42,168 nucleotides of DNA, taken from Myxococcales bacterium. Its GTDB lineage: Bacteria; Myxococcota_A; UBA9160; SMWR01. The notes under the pieces were generated by a model. That model was not told the origin of the DNA, made no database searches, and was given only the letters and a program-made list of their open reading frames with translations. The stretch lies in assembly GCA_013215615.1 (NCBI GenBank), contig JABSQX010000005.1, positions 1 to 42,168 of the forward strand, read 5' to 3'. Below, in pieces: positions 34,931 through 42,168 of this stretch. The stretch's first letter is position 1; each line of letters begins with the position of its first letter. A program made the position numbers and the translations under genes.

Positions 34931-35949
34931 GTCGAGTGAACCGACGCTGGCTGCTCGCGCAGCGGCCGGTGGGAATGGTCGAGGCGGGGGATTTCCGCTT
35001 CGATGAGGAACCCTGTCCCGAACCCGCCGAGGGCGAGGTGTTGGTGCGCGTGTGCTGGTTGGCCTTCGACCCCGCGATGCGCGGCTGGATGGAGGATCGC
35101 GAGAGCTACATGCCGCCCGTGGGCATCGGTGAAGTGATGCGAGGCGGTGGGGTGGCGGAAGTGGTGGCCTCCCGGCACCCCGATTACGCGGAGGGGGAAC
35201 TCGTCCAGGGTCTCTTTGGCTGGCAGGAGTACGCGTTGATGCGCGGCCCGGGTCTCCAGGGGCTTTCACGGGTACCGCGCGACATGCCCCCCACGCTCGT
35301 ACTCTCGGTGCTGGGGATCACCGGTCTCACGGCCTGGTTCGGTCTCTACGACATCGGCCAGCCCGAAGCGGGCGAGACGGTGGTGGTCTCCGGTGCGGCG
35401 GGGGCGACTGGCTCGGTGGCCGCACAACTCGCCCGGCTCAGCGGCTGCCGGGTGATCGGAATCGCCGGGGGACCCCGAAAGTGTGCCTGGCTACGCGACG
35501 AGGCGGGCCTCGACGACGTGGTGGACTACAAGGCGGAAAACGTGGGCGCGCGGCTCCGAGCGCTCTGCCCCCAGGGCATCGACGTCTACTTCGACAACGT
35601 GGGAGGCGAGATCCTCGACGCCGCGCTGGCCCGGCTGGCCTTGCGCGCCCGGGTGGTGATGTGTGGCGGTATCTCGGGTTACAACGAGAAGGAACCGCCC
35701 GCAGGGCCGCGAAACCTGATGAACATCGTCATCCAGCGTGCGCGCATGCAGGGCTTCATCGTGCTCGACTATGCGCCGCGTTTCCCCGAGGCGTTGGGGG
35801 AGTTGGCGGGGCACGTGCGCGAGGGCCGCATCGCCTACCTGGAGGACATCCAGCAGGGCATCGAGAATGCCCCGCGCACCTTCCTGAGACTCTTCGACGG
35901 TTCGAACTTCGGCAAGCAGCTATTGGAGCTGGCGCCTCCCGGCAGCTGA
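34927..35949 (+). CDS. Zinc-independent medium-chain NADP-dependent oxidoreductase (CurA/PTGR-like)
   Basis: Cytosolic reductase of 340 residues in the leukotriene B4 dehydrogenase/prostaglandin reductase/curcumin reductase branch of the MDR superfamily, which lacks zinc ligands. Members reduce alpha,beta-unsaturated ketones or aldehydes with NADPH. The N-terminus RRWLLAQRPVGMVEAGDF is typical. The Rossmann motif is VVVSGAAGATGSVAAQLARL, followed by CRVIGIAGGPRKC and YFDNVGGEILDAAL. GAGGAGGTGGAGC gives a strong ribosome binding site for the chosen ATG. A 276-bp gap separates it from divergent metF. The natural substrate is unknown. Confidence 0.92.
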   Translation: MSRVNRRWLLAQRPVGMVEAGDFRFDEEPCPEPAEGEVLVRVCWLAFDPAMRGWMEDRESYMPPVGIGEVMRGGGVAEVVASRHPDYAEGELVQGLFGWQEYALMRGPGLQGLSRVPRDMPPTLVLSVLGITGLTAWFGLYDIGQPEAGETVVVSGAAGATGSVAAQLARLSGCRVIGIAGGPRKCAWLRDEAGLDDVVDYKAENVGARLRALCPQGIDVYFDNVGGEILDAALARLALRARVVMCGGISGYNEKEPPAGPRNLMNIVIQRARMQGFIVLDYAPRFPEALGELAGHVREGRIAYLEDIQQGIENAPRTFLRLFDGSNFGKQLLELAPPGS

Positions 35950-35965
35950 GGGCGCCGAGCCCGCT

Positions 35966-37084
35966 TCAGGCCGCGAAGATCTGGGCGGGCCCGCTGGCGA
36001 GCCGCTCGAGGCGAAGGGGATCCGGCTCGACACCCAGGCCGGGCGCCTCGGGGAGCGCGCGCAGCCCCTCCTGCGGCTCCGCGATCGTCGCGAGGTCGTC
36101 GGCGAAGAGTTGCTGGCCGCCCAGCCCCGCCGCGTGCTCGGAAGAGCGGAGTGCGGCGGCAAGCTGCAGGGCGGCGGCATCGCCGATCGCCGAGTCGAGA
36201 AAGCCCGTGACCACCACATGAACCCCCGCCCGCCGGGCCTCGTCGGCGAGCCGCTGCGCGGCTCGCAGGCCGCCCAGGGCGGCGGGTTTCAAGATCAGGA
36301 GATCCGCCGCGTGATGCGCGAGTACGGCCGGGGCGCCACCCGCGTGACACAGTGCCTCGTCGGCGGCCACGGGTACCGGCGAATCGGAGCGCAGGCGCGC
36401 CAGGCTCTCGATGGCCCGCGCGGCGACCGGTTGCTCGACGAACTCGGGCAAGCTGGGAGCGAGGCGGCGCAGGGCCTCCCGGGCGGTGGCTTCCTCCCAG
36501 CCTCCGTTGGCATCTAGTCGAAGCGCACAATCGTCGCCCAGGGCGTCGCGCATGCGCTCCACACGGGCGACGTCGCGGTCGACGCTGGTGGCCGCGATCT
36601 TGAGTTTCAGCGTCCGGTAGCCCGCGTCCGCGGCCTGTCGCGCGGCGCTCGCTACCTCGCGGGGGGTCTTCGCGGCCAGCAGGGCGCTCACCGCCACGGG
36701 TTCCCGGGAACAGGGTGCCAGCAACTCGCAGACGGAAATGTTCCGGCTGCGCGCGGCCAGATCGTGGAACGCGCTGTCCAGTGCGGCGCGGGCGCTGGGG
36801 GCCCGGCCGGTTGCGCGCTCGGCCAGGGCCAGGTTGGTCTCGAGGTCTTTGGCATCGAGGCCGAGGAGCGCGGGAAGCGCTGCCGCCAACGCGGCCCGCG
36901 ATTCCGCGAGACTCTCCAGCCCGAAGCCCGGCAGCGGCATGGCCTCGCCGTAGCCCCGTAGCTCGCCTCTCCCGCGGAGTTCCACGAGCAGGCCCTCGCG
37001 TACGCGCGTGACGCCCCGTGCGGTTTCGAGCGGCCACTGCATGGGCAGCCGGAAGGGTGTGAGGGAGGCGCGGACGATGGACAT
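35966..37084 (-). CDS. menC: o-Succinylbenzoate synthase
   Basis: Enolase-superfamily dehydratase converting SHCHC to o-succinylbenzoate in menaquinone synthesis. The 372 residues are typical. The active-site set is complete: K160 and K162 in LKLKIA, metal ligands D191 (DANGGW), E217 (VEQP) and D242 (ADEAL), and K266 in LILKPAALGG. Related enolase-superfamily enzymes such as N-acylamino acid racemase share these residues, but its place in the men operon settles the role. It is the last gene of the run and starts 1 bp after the menA stop. Confidence 0.92.
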   Translation of the reverse strand: MSIVRASLTPFRLPMQWPLETARGVTRVREGLLVELRGRGELRGYGEAMPLPGFGLESLAESRAALAAALPALLGLDAKDLETNLALAERATGRAPSARAALDSAFHDLAARSRNISVCELLAPCSREPVAVSALLAAKTPREVASAARQAADAGYRTLKLKIAATSVDRDVARVERMRDALGDDCALRLDANGGWEEATAREALRRLAPSLPEFVEQPVAARAIESLARLRSDSPVPVAADEALCHAGGAPAVLAHHAADLLILKPAALGGLRAAQRLADEARRAGVHVVVTGFLDSAIGDAAALQLAAALRSSEHAAGLGGQQLFADDLATIAEPQEGLRALPEAPGLGVEPDPLRLERLASGPAQIFAA

Positions 37085-37085
37085 C

Positions 37086-38006
37086 TCAGGGCCGGAGGAG
37101 AATGCCGACGGCCAGCAGCAGGGAGAAGATCAGGCAGTGCTGGGCGCTGCGGGCCAGGGCTGCGTTCATGGCGGGACCGTCGCTGTGGACGCGCAGCGCG
37201 CCCAGCAGTCGCAACGCGAGGGGCAGGCCGAGCAGGGGAAGGAGGGCGCCGGTGCCGGCGCCCTGGAGCCACAGGAGCGGCAACGTGGCATAGGAGATGA
37301 AGAGCAGCGCCGCGTACTCGGCGCGGCTGGCCCGGTGTCCCCAGCGAACGGCCAGCGTGCGCTTGCCACTCTGCCGATCCTCGTCCACGTCGCGCAGGTT
37401 GTTGACCACCAGCACGGCAGCGGCCAGCGCGCCCACTGGCACCGAGGCCAGCAGCGCCTGGCGGGGCACCTCCCCGCTTTGCACGAAACAGCTGCCGCAG
37501 ACCGCCACCCCGCCGAAGAAGACGAAGACCGTGAGTTCTCCCAGCCCGTGGTAGCCGAGGGGCCAGGGTCCGCCCGTGTAGGCGAGGCCCGCCGCGATGG
37601 CGAGCAGGCCCGCCAAGGCGATGGGCCAGCCGGCCAGCGCCACCAGGTAGAGGCCCAGCAGCGCCGCCGCGCCGAAGGCAAGCGCGCTGGCAACGCGCAT
37701 CCGCGCCGCGCTCACCCAGCCCATCTGCACTGCCCGCGGCGGACCGATCCGCGCCTCGGTGTCGGCGCCGCGTTCCGCGTCGAAGACGTCGTTCGCGTAG
37801 TTGGCGCCCACCTGCAGGGTGAGGGCGCCCAGTCCGGCCGCCAGCGCCGCACCCGCGTGCAGCCCGCTCGTCTGCTCGGCGATGGCGCTTCCCACCAGCA
37901 CGGGTGCCAGCGCGAGCGGTAGCGTGCGGGGTCGGGCGGCGAGCCACCAGAGTTGCGCGCCGCGGGGCGGCTGCGGGAGCTTCGGCGCAGTTTCTAGCGA
38001 TGCCAC
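37086..38006 (-). CDS. menA: 1,4-Dihydroxy-2-naphthoate polyprenyltransferase
   Basis: UbiA-family membrane prenyltransferase of 306 residues. It attaches the polyprenyl tail to DHNA to give demethylmenaquinone. About eight or nine helices are visible. The two aspartate-rich motifs that bind Mg-diphosphate are NDVFDAERGAD (from N72) and NNLRDVDEDRQSGKRT (about 206-221). The N-terminal WWLAARPRTLPLALAPVLVG is characteristic of MenA rather than UbiA. Its start overlaps the menH end by 13 bp. Confidence 0.95.
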   Translation of the reverse strand: MASLETAPKLPQPPRGAQLWWLAARPRTLPLALAPVLVGSAIAEQTSGLHAGAALAAGLGALTLQVGANYANDVFDAERGADTEARIGPPRAVQMGWVSAARMRVASALAFGAAALLGLYLVALAGWPIALAGLLAIAAGLAYTGGPWPLGYHGLGELTVFVFFGGVAVCGSCFVQSGEVPRQALLASVPVGALAAAVLVVNNLRDVDEDRQSGKRTLAVRWGHRASRAEYAALLFISYATLPLLWLQGAGTGALLPLLGLPLALRLLGALRVHSDGPAMNAALARSAQHCLIFSLLLAVGILLRP

Positions 38007-38920
38007 GATTCCCGCCCGCGAGTGCTTTGGTCACGCCCTCGCGGGGCGGGAGGCGCGCTCCGATGCATTGCGTCGCGCGGAGCCGTGCCGGCGCTCGCGA
38101 AGTGATCCAGGGACACCGTGAGCAGGGCGGCGGGGTTCTCGAGGTGGACCGCATGTCCCGCGCGGGGGACGCAGTGGACGCGGCCCTGGGGCAGGCTTTG
38201 CGCGAGTTCATGCGCGATGCGCCGAAACTTCTCGTCCTCCTCGCCCACCACGAGAGCCACGGGACAGGCGATCGCTGCCAGGGTGTCGTGGAGGGGAGGC
38301 TGGGCGCCGCTCCCCATGCCGCGCAGCGAGTTCGCAAGGCCGTGGGCGCTGTTCGCGAGTCGCTCCTCTCGCGTCTGCGCGCGTGCATCGGGGTCGAGAC
38401 GGCGCATCTGGGAGGCGAAGAGAGGCTGGGAGAGCCAGGCATCCACGAAGGCGGTCACGCCCTGCTCCTCGATGCGCTGGGCGAGTGCTTCGTCGCTGCG
38501 CACGCGCTCGGCGCGCGCCTCGGGCTGCGCGATGCCCGCACTCGCGGAGACCAGCATCGCCGAGCGGATGCGCTCCGGGGCTCGGACGAGCAGGGACAGC
38601 GCCACCCTCCCGCCCATCGAGTAGCCGAGGACGCCCACGGGGCCGGTCTCGAGTGCGTCGAGCAGCGAGCAGAGCTGCTCGATGCAGCGCTCCATCCGGT
38701 AGGGGGCCAGATCGAGGGGGGCGTCGCTGCCGCCGTGTCCCACCAGGTCCGGGACGATCACCCGATGCGTGCGGGCGAGTCCCCCGGCCAGTTCGTTCAG
38801 GCTGCGCGCCGATCCCGTGAAGCCGTGAAGGAGCAGCAGCGGCGGGCCGCTTCCGCGTTCGTGGACGCAGAGCTCGACGCCCCCCAGCGTCTCGATTCGG
38901 CGTCGGGAAGCTGTGCTCAC
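37994..38920 (-). CDS. menH: SHCHC synthase (MenH-type alpha/beta hydrolase)
   Basis: Alpha/beta-hydrolase of 308 residues that eliminates pyruvate from SEPHCHC to give SHCHC. The oxyanion region is LLLLHGFTGS, the nucleophile S101 lies in GYSMGG, and the histidine is in RAGHAVHLENP. The GTG start overlaps the menD stop (GTGA) and is preferred over an in-frame start 18 bp upstream inside menD. It is longer than E. coli MenH (about 250), with about 30 basic, proline-rich residues at the C-terminus that run into the menA start and look dispensable. Position between menD and menA supports the role. Confidence 0.9.
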   Translation of the reverse strand: MSTASRRRIETLGGVELCVHERGSGPPLLLLHGFTGSARSLNELAGGLARTHRVIVPDLVGHGGSDAPLDLAPYRMERCIEQLCSLLDALETGPVGVLGYSMGGRVALSLLVRAPERIRSAMLVSASAGIAQPEARAERVRSDEALAQRIEEQGVTAFVDAWLSQPLFASQMRRLDPDARAQTREERLANSAHGLANSLRGMGSGAQPPLHDTLAAIACPVALVVGEEDEKFRRIAHELAQSLPQGRVHCVPRAGHAVHLENPAALLTVSLDHFASAGTAPRDAMHRSAPPAPRGRDQSTRGRESWHR

Positions 38921-40710
38921 CCCTCGTCCTCTCGCCACGCGGAGCCCACCTCCGCGACCAGGGCGCGGAAGGTCTCGACGTTGCGTTCCCGGTTCACGGG
39001 AACGTGCAGGACTTCCAGGCCGGTCGCGTCCGCGCTCTCCTCGAGACAGCCGCGCAGCTGGGCACGGGTCTCGACCCGGGTGTAGTGGGCACCCGCGGCG
39101 CGGGCGGTGGCTTCGAGATCGAGCGCCGGCGGCGTGAGGAAGAGTTCATCGAAGGCGACGCGCTCCCCGTATTCGGCGATGGGGAGGAAGGAGAAGATGC
39201 CGCCACCGCCGTTGTCGATGACCACCACGCGCAGGGAGAGCCCCAACCTACGCGCCGCAAAGAGTCCCGACAGGTCGTGGGCCAGCGCGACGTCGCCGAC
39301 GAGCAGCGTGACCGGCCCCACCCCCGCGGCTGCGGCACCCAGGGCGCTGGAAATCATGCCGTCGATGCCCGCGGCTCCCCGATTGCTGAGCACGCGCAGC
39401 CTGCGCGGCGAGGTCGGCAGAAAGGCATCGAGATCTCGCACGGGCATGCTGTTGGAGACGTAGAGGAGCGCGTCTTCCGGGAGCACGGCCGCCACGTCGC
39501 GCACCAGCTGGGGTTCGAGCAGCTCCGAGTCGGCTTCGATGCGCCGGGACAGCGCCGCAGCGGCCCGCGCCTCGGCGGAGAGGAAGGCGCGCAGCCAGGC
39601 CGAATCCATCCGCGCAGGCGACAGGGCGGCGGCCAGGGATCGGCACACGAGAGCGGGATCTGCGGAGATCACGCGCGAGGCCAGGTGCGTGGGGTCGTGC
39701 CAGCTTCCGTCTGGGTCCACCCGCAGGAATTCTGCCGGGGGTTGGGCGTCGAGCCAGCCGCGCAGCGCCTTGCTGGTCGGCGCGTCCCCGAAGTGGATCA
39801 CGCAGGAGGGAGCGTGTTCGGCGGCGAAGACCTCGTCGCGCACCAGCAGGTCCGCGGTGCTCACCAGCGGCGCGTCCTTCGCGTGGGGGCCGCCGCGCAG
39901 CGAGGAGAGTCCGTCGGCCAGCAGCGGCCAGCCGGCGGCGCGCGCAAGGGCCGAGATGCTCTCGCCGAACTCCGCTTCCGCGTCCATCGGGCCGCAGAGC
40001 ACGACGCCGCGCGGATGCTCGTGCACGCAGTCGCGCAGCGCCTCGAGGTCCCGCGCGTCCGGGCTGCGGGTCGCTCGGCTGACCTCCACGTAGGTCTTCG
40101 CAGCGCGCCCCACGGCGCCCAGGGGATCTCGCTGCGCCAAGTCCTCGCTGCAATCCCCGGGGACGACCCGCGGGTCGAGGGGCTCTCGGAAGGGCAGGTT
40201 CAAGTGCACGGGGCCCGCGGGAGGGCCCTGGGCGACCGCGAAGGCCCGGCCGGCGAGCGCGCGCGCGTAGCGCAGCAGCGAGGTCTCCGGTGTCGGCGCC
40301 TCGGCGAACCAGCGCACGTGGGAGCCGTAGAGTCGCGTCTGGTCGATGGTCTGTCCCGCCCCCCAGTCGCGCAGTTCGGGGGGTCGGTCCGCGCTGAGCA
40401 CGAGCAACGGAACGCGCGCGTAGTGGGCCTCGATGACCGCGGGGTAGAAGTTGGCGGCGGCGGTCCCCGAGGTGCAGATCAGGGCCACCGGTCGGCGCGA
40501 CGCCCGCGCCAGTCCCAGCGCGTGGAAGGCCGCGGAGCGTTCGTCGATGTGCACGCTGCGCCGCAGCCCGCCTTGTTGCGCGGCGGCGATGGCCAGGGGT
40601 GCCGAACGGGAGCCCGGCGAGATGCCGACATCGCGCAGGCCAGCTCGCACGAGTTCGGCGATCAGCGCTCCCGCGAAGGCCATGTTCCGGTTCGGGGGTT
40701 GGGGGGCCAC
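38917..40710 (-). CDS. menD: SEPHCHC synthase
   Basis: Thiamine-diphosphate enzyme adding succinic semialdehyde (from 2-oxoglutarate) to isochorismate. The 597 residues cover the three ThDP-enzyme domains. The N-terminal pyrimidine-binding domain has RDVGISPGSRSAPLA and HIDERSAAFHALGLA with the conserved glutamate. The C-terminal domain has LLVGDVALAHDLSGLFAARR and VIDNGGGGIFSFLP for ThDP and Mg binding. The GTG start, 3 bp after menF, gives the residues expected before the first helix (PPNRNMAFAGALIAELVRAG). It is coupled to menH by GTGA. Confidence 0.95.
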   Translation of the reverse strand: MAPQPPNRNMAFAGALIAELVRAGLRDVGISPGSRSAPLAIAAAQQGGLRRSVHIDERSAAFHALGLARASRRPVALICTSGTAAANFYPAVIEAHYARVPLLVLSADRPPELRDWGAGQTIDQTRLYGSHVRWFAEAPTPETSLLRYARALAGRAFAVAQGPPAGPVHLNLPFREPLDPRVVPGDCSEDLAQRDPLGAVGRAAKTYVEVSRATRSPDARDLEALRDCVHEHPRGVVLCGPMDAEAEFGESISALARAAGWPLLADGLSSLRGGPHAKDAPLVSTADLLVRDEVFAAEHAPSCVIHFGDAPTSKALRGWLDAQPPAEFLRVDPDGSWHDPTHLASRVISADPALVCRSLAAALSPARMDSAWLRAFLSAEARAAAALSRRIEADSELLEPQLVRDVAAVLPEDALLYVSNSMPVRDLDAFLPTSPRRLRVLSNRGAAGIDGMISSALGAAAAGVGPVTLLVGDVALAHDLSGLFAARRLGLSLRVVVIDNGGGGIFSFLPIAEYGERVAFDELFLTPPALDLEATARAAGAHYTRVETRAQLRGCLEESADATGLEVLHVPVNRERNVETFRALVAEVGSAWREDEG

Positions 40711-40713
40711 GCT

Positions 40714-42108
40714 TCAAAGCTCCAGCAGCAGGTCCAGCAGGGCCCGCAGCTTGAGTCGGGTTTCTCGCAGCTCTGCTTCCGGCTTCGAGCCGGCGACGAT
40801 GCCCGCCCCGGCGAAGAGTTTCGCCTCGCCTCCCCGCAGCAGTGCCGAGCGCAGGGCGGTGCAGAATTCGCCGTCACCCTGGGCGTCCACCACCCCCACG
40901 GCTCCCGCGTACCAGCCGCGTTCGAGGCCTTCGTGTTCGCGCAGCCAGCGAAGCGCGGATGCGCGTGGCGCACCGGCCACGGCGGCGGTGGGATGCAGGG
41001 ACCCGGCCACTTCCAGCACGTGCCGCGGCTCGTCGAGCTGGCCCTCGACGGGGGTCTCCAGGTGGTGGATGCCTTCGAGTTTTCGCAGCCTCGGTGCTTC
41101 GGGGATCTCCAATTCGTCGCAGCAACGTTCCAGGCTCTCGCGAAGCGCGCGCACCACCACGGCGTGTTCCGCCTGATCCTTCTTGCTCTCCAACAACACG
41201 CGGCCGAGCCGATCGTCCTCTTCCGGGCTGCGGCCGCGCGGCGCGGAGCCCGCCAGCGCAGCACTCTCCAGTCGGCGGCCGGCCAGGCGGACCAGCAACT
41301 CCGGGCTGGCCCCCAGGAAATTCGCCTCGTTCCGTCCCAACGCGAAGATCGTGCAGGAGGGATGCGCACCGCGGAGTGCCTCGAGCAGTGGCGCGAGATG
41401 CCAGCTTCGCGGCTGACGCAGGCGCAGCGATCGGGCCACCACCACCTTCTCGATCTCTCCGGCCGCGATCTCTTCGAGCGCAGCTTCGACTCGCTGTTCG
41501 TAGTCCGCGTGGCTGCGCTCCGACCGGGCGTGGTATTCGCCGATCTGCGAGTCGGGGTCCACGGGCGCAGCGGATCGCTCGTCCAGGCACAGCGCGAGTT
41601 CCTCGCCGAGTCTAGTGCGCACGGTTTCCGCGCTGTCGTCGGCGTTCACCGCGCAGCTCACGCTGCACCAGTTCCCGTCGGGCGTCGAGACGCGCATCCG
41701 CGTCGGCAGCACCAGGCGCGCGGCGGAGAAGTCCGCCCACTCAGGGCTCGAGGGCGAGTCCTCCGAGAACCCGAAGCCCCCCACCAACAGCGGCCCCGCG
41801 CTGGCAGGGGCCGCGTCTCCCGCGAGATGCAGGTCGCGGTAGAGGGCGCGCGCGCCTTCGGCCAGTTGGGGGAAGCGCTTCGGCCCCTCGCCCTCCAGGG
41901 CCTGCGCGCAGCCGGCAGCCACCAGGCACCGCCCTTCTCCAGGACGCTCCCAGTAGAAGCGATCCGCTGCCTCGCCCAGGGCGAGGGGCGCGACACGCCG
42001 TGGCAGGGCGACGCGGACCGCCGCCCACTGTCGGCGGCCCCGCCGCGTCGCGGCGTCGAGGGCGCGCGCGGCGGCGGATCGCAGGTGATGCTCGGCGCGA
42101 ACACTCAC
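40714..42108 (-). CDS. menF: Isochorismate synthase
   Basis: Chorismate-utilising enzyme of 464 residues, first committed step of the classical menaquinone route. The C-terminal catalytic domain carries EKVVVARSL, FLGASPELLVRL, ALAGSAPRGRSPEEDD, SKKDQAEHAVVVRALRESLE and TPVEGQLDEPRHVLEVAGSL, all hallmarks of MenF/EntC. KLFAGAGIVAGSKPEAEL closes the active site. The N-terminal 190 residues are the usual variable domain. The GTG start overlaps the stop of the partial upstream gene by GTGA. Confidence 0.95.
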   Translation of the reverse strand: MSVRAEHHLRSAAARALDAATRRGRRQWAAVRVALPRRVAPLALGEAADRFYWERPGEGRCLVAAGCAQALEGEGPKRFPQLAEGARALYRDLHLAGDAAPASAGPLLVGGFGFSEDSPSSPEWADFSAARLVLPTRMRVSTPDGNWCSVSCAVNADDSAETVRTRLGEELALCLDERSAAPVDPDSQIGEYHARSERSHADYEQRVEAALEEIAAGEIEKVVVARSLRLRQPRSWHLAPLLEALRGAHPSCTIFALGRNEANFLGASPELLVRLAGRRLESAALAGSAPRGRSPEEDDRLGRVLLESKKDQAEHAVVVRALRESLERCCDELEIPEAPRLRKLEGIHHLETPVEGQLDEPRHVLEVAGSLHPTAAVAGAPRASALRWLREHEGLERGWYAGAVGVVDAQGDGEFCTALRSALLRGGEAKLFAGAGIVAGSKPEAELRETRLKLRALLDLLLEL

Positions 42109-42168
42109 CCGCGCACCGCCTGCAGGATCTGGGCGGCGCCGAGCAGCAGGCGCGTCTTCCTGATTTCC
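42105..42168 (-). CDS. 3' end of an upstream gene coupled to menF
   Basis: The last 20 codons of a minus-strand gene enter from the right edge and read EIRKTRLLLGAAQILQAVRG before TGA, which overlaps the menF GTG. GC-rich third positions and the coupling support a real gene in the men operon. The fragment is too short to identify; menE, menB or a methyltransferase would be plausible by context only. Confidence 0.55.
   Translation of the reverse strand, partial: EIRKTRLLLGAAQILQAVRG

Overview
This is a very GC-rich, gene-dense bacterial chromosome segment. It holds about 37 protein genes and no rRNA, tRNA, insertion sequence, prophage or CRISPR array that I can recognise. The gene set is proteobacterial or Myxococcota-like: HtpX, TesA-YbbA-YbbP, GreB, single-chain GcvP, menaquinone synthesis, a full Bat (aerotolerance) operon and a paired acyl-CoA dehydrogenase operon. 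My best guess is an uncultivated Myxococcota or deltaproteobacteria-like lineage. That is inference from content and base composition, not from a marker phylogeny. Starts are often GTG, and adjacent genes frequently overlap by GTGA or ATGA, so translational coupling is the rule.

Layout. 1-5360: membrane protease HtpX, then on the minus strand a LuxR-type regulator downstream of a solitary gcvP, with a structured intergenic region between them. 5508-9369: tesA-ybbA-ybbP in one operon. 9591-12117: a group-2-like sigma-70 factor and an unrecognised 355-aa protein. 12164-16637: a VCBS/FG-GAP repeat lipoprotein divergent from a secreted metallo-beta-lactamase-fold protein, then a HAD phosphatase and a convergent DUF457 membrane hydrolase. 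16897-26712: the Bat operon, moxR, DUF58, a short BatD/DUF4381-like protein, batA, a batB-batC fusion, batD and batE, with six of its seven genes joined by overlaps. 26797-27621: a CBS-pair protein and a small four-helix membrane protein.

27618-29983 (minus): two translationally coupled acyl-CoA dehydrogenases, probably a heteromeric enzyme. Their Shine-Dalgarno sequence lies inside a perfect 12-bp hairpin. 30163-31135 (minus): an NfeD-like membrane protein and GreB. 31209-33771: the tungstate ABC transporter tupABC. 33790-34650 (minus): metF. 34927-35949: a zinc-independent medium-chain reductase. 35966-42168 (minus): a menaquinone operon in the order (partial gene)-menF-menD-menH-menA-menC. 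It runs from chorismate to o-succinylbenzoate and also holds the prenyltransferase, but menE and menB are absent from the window.

The segment is mostly ordinary core metabolism and envelope maintenance. The parts most worth a second look are the 1098-residue BatB-BatC fusion, the hairpin that sequesters the acyl-CoA dehydrogenase ribosome binding site, the nested stem-loops next to gcvP, and the uncharacterised 355-aa protein behind the sigma factor.
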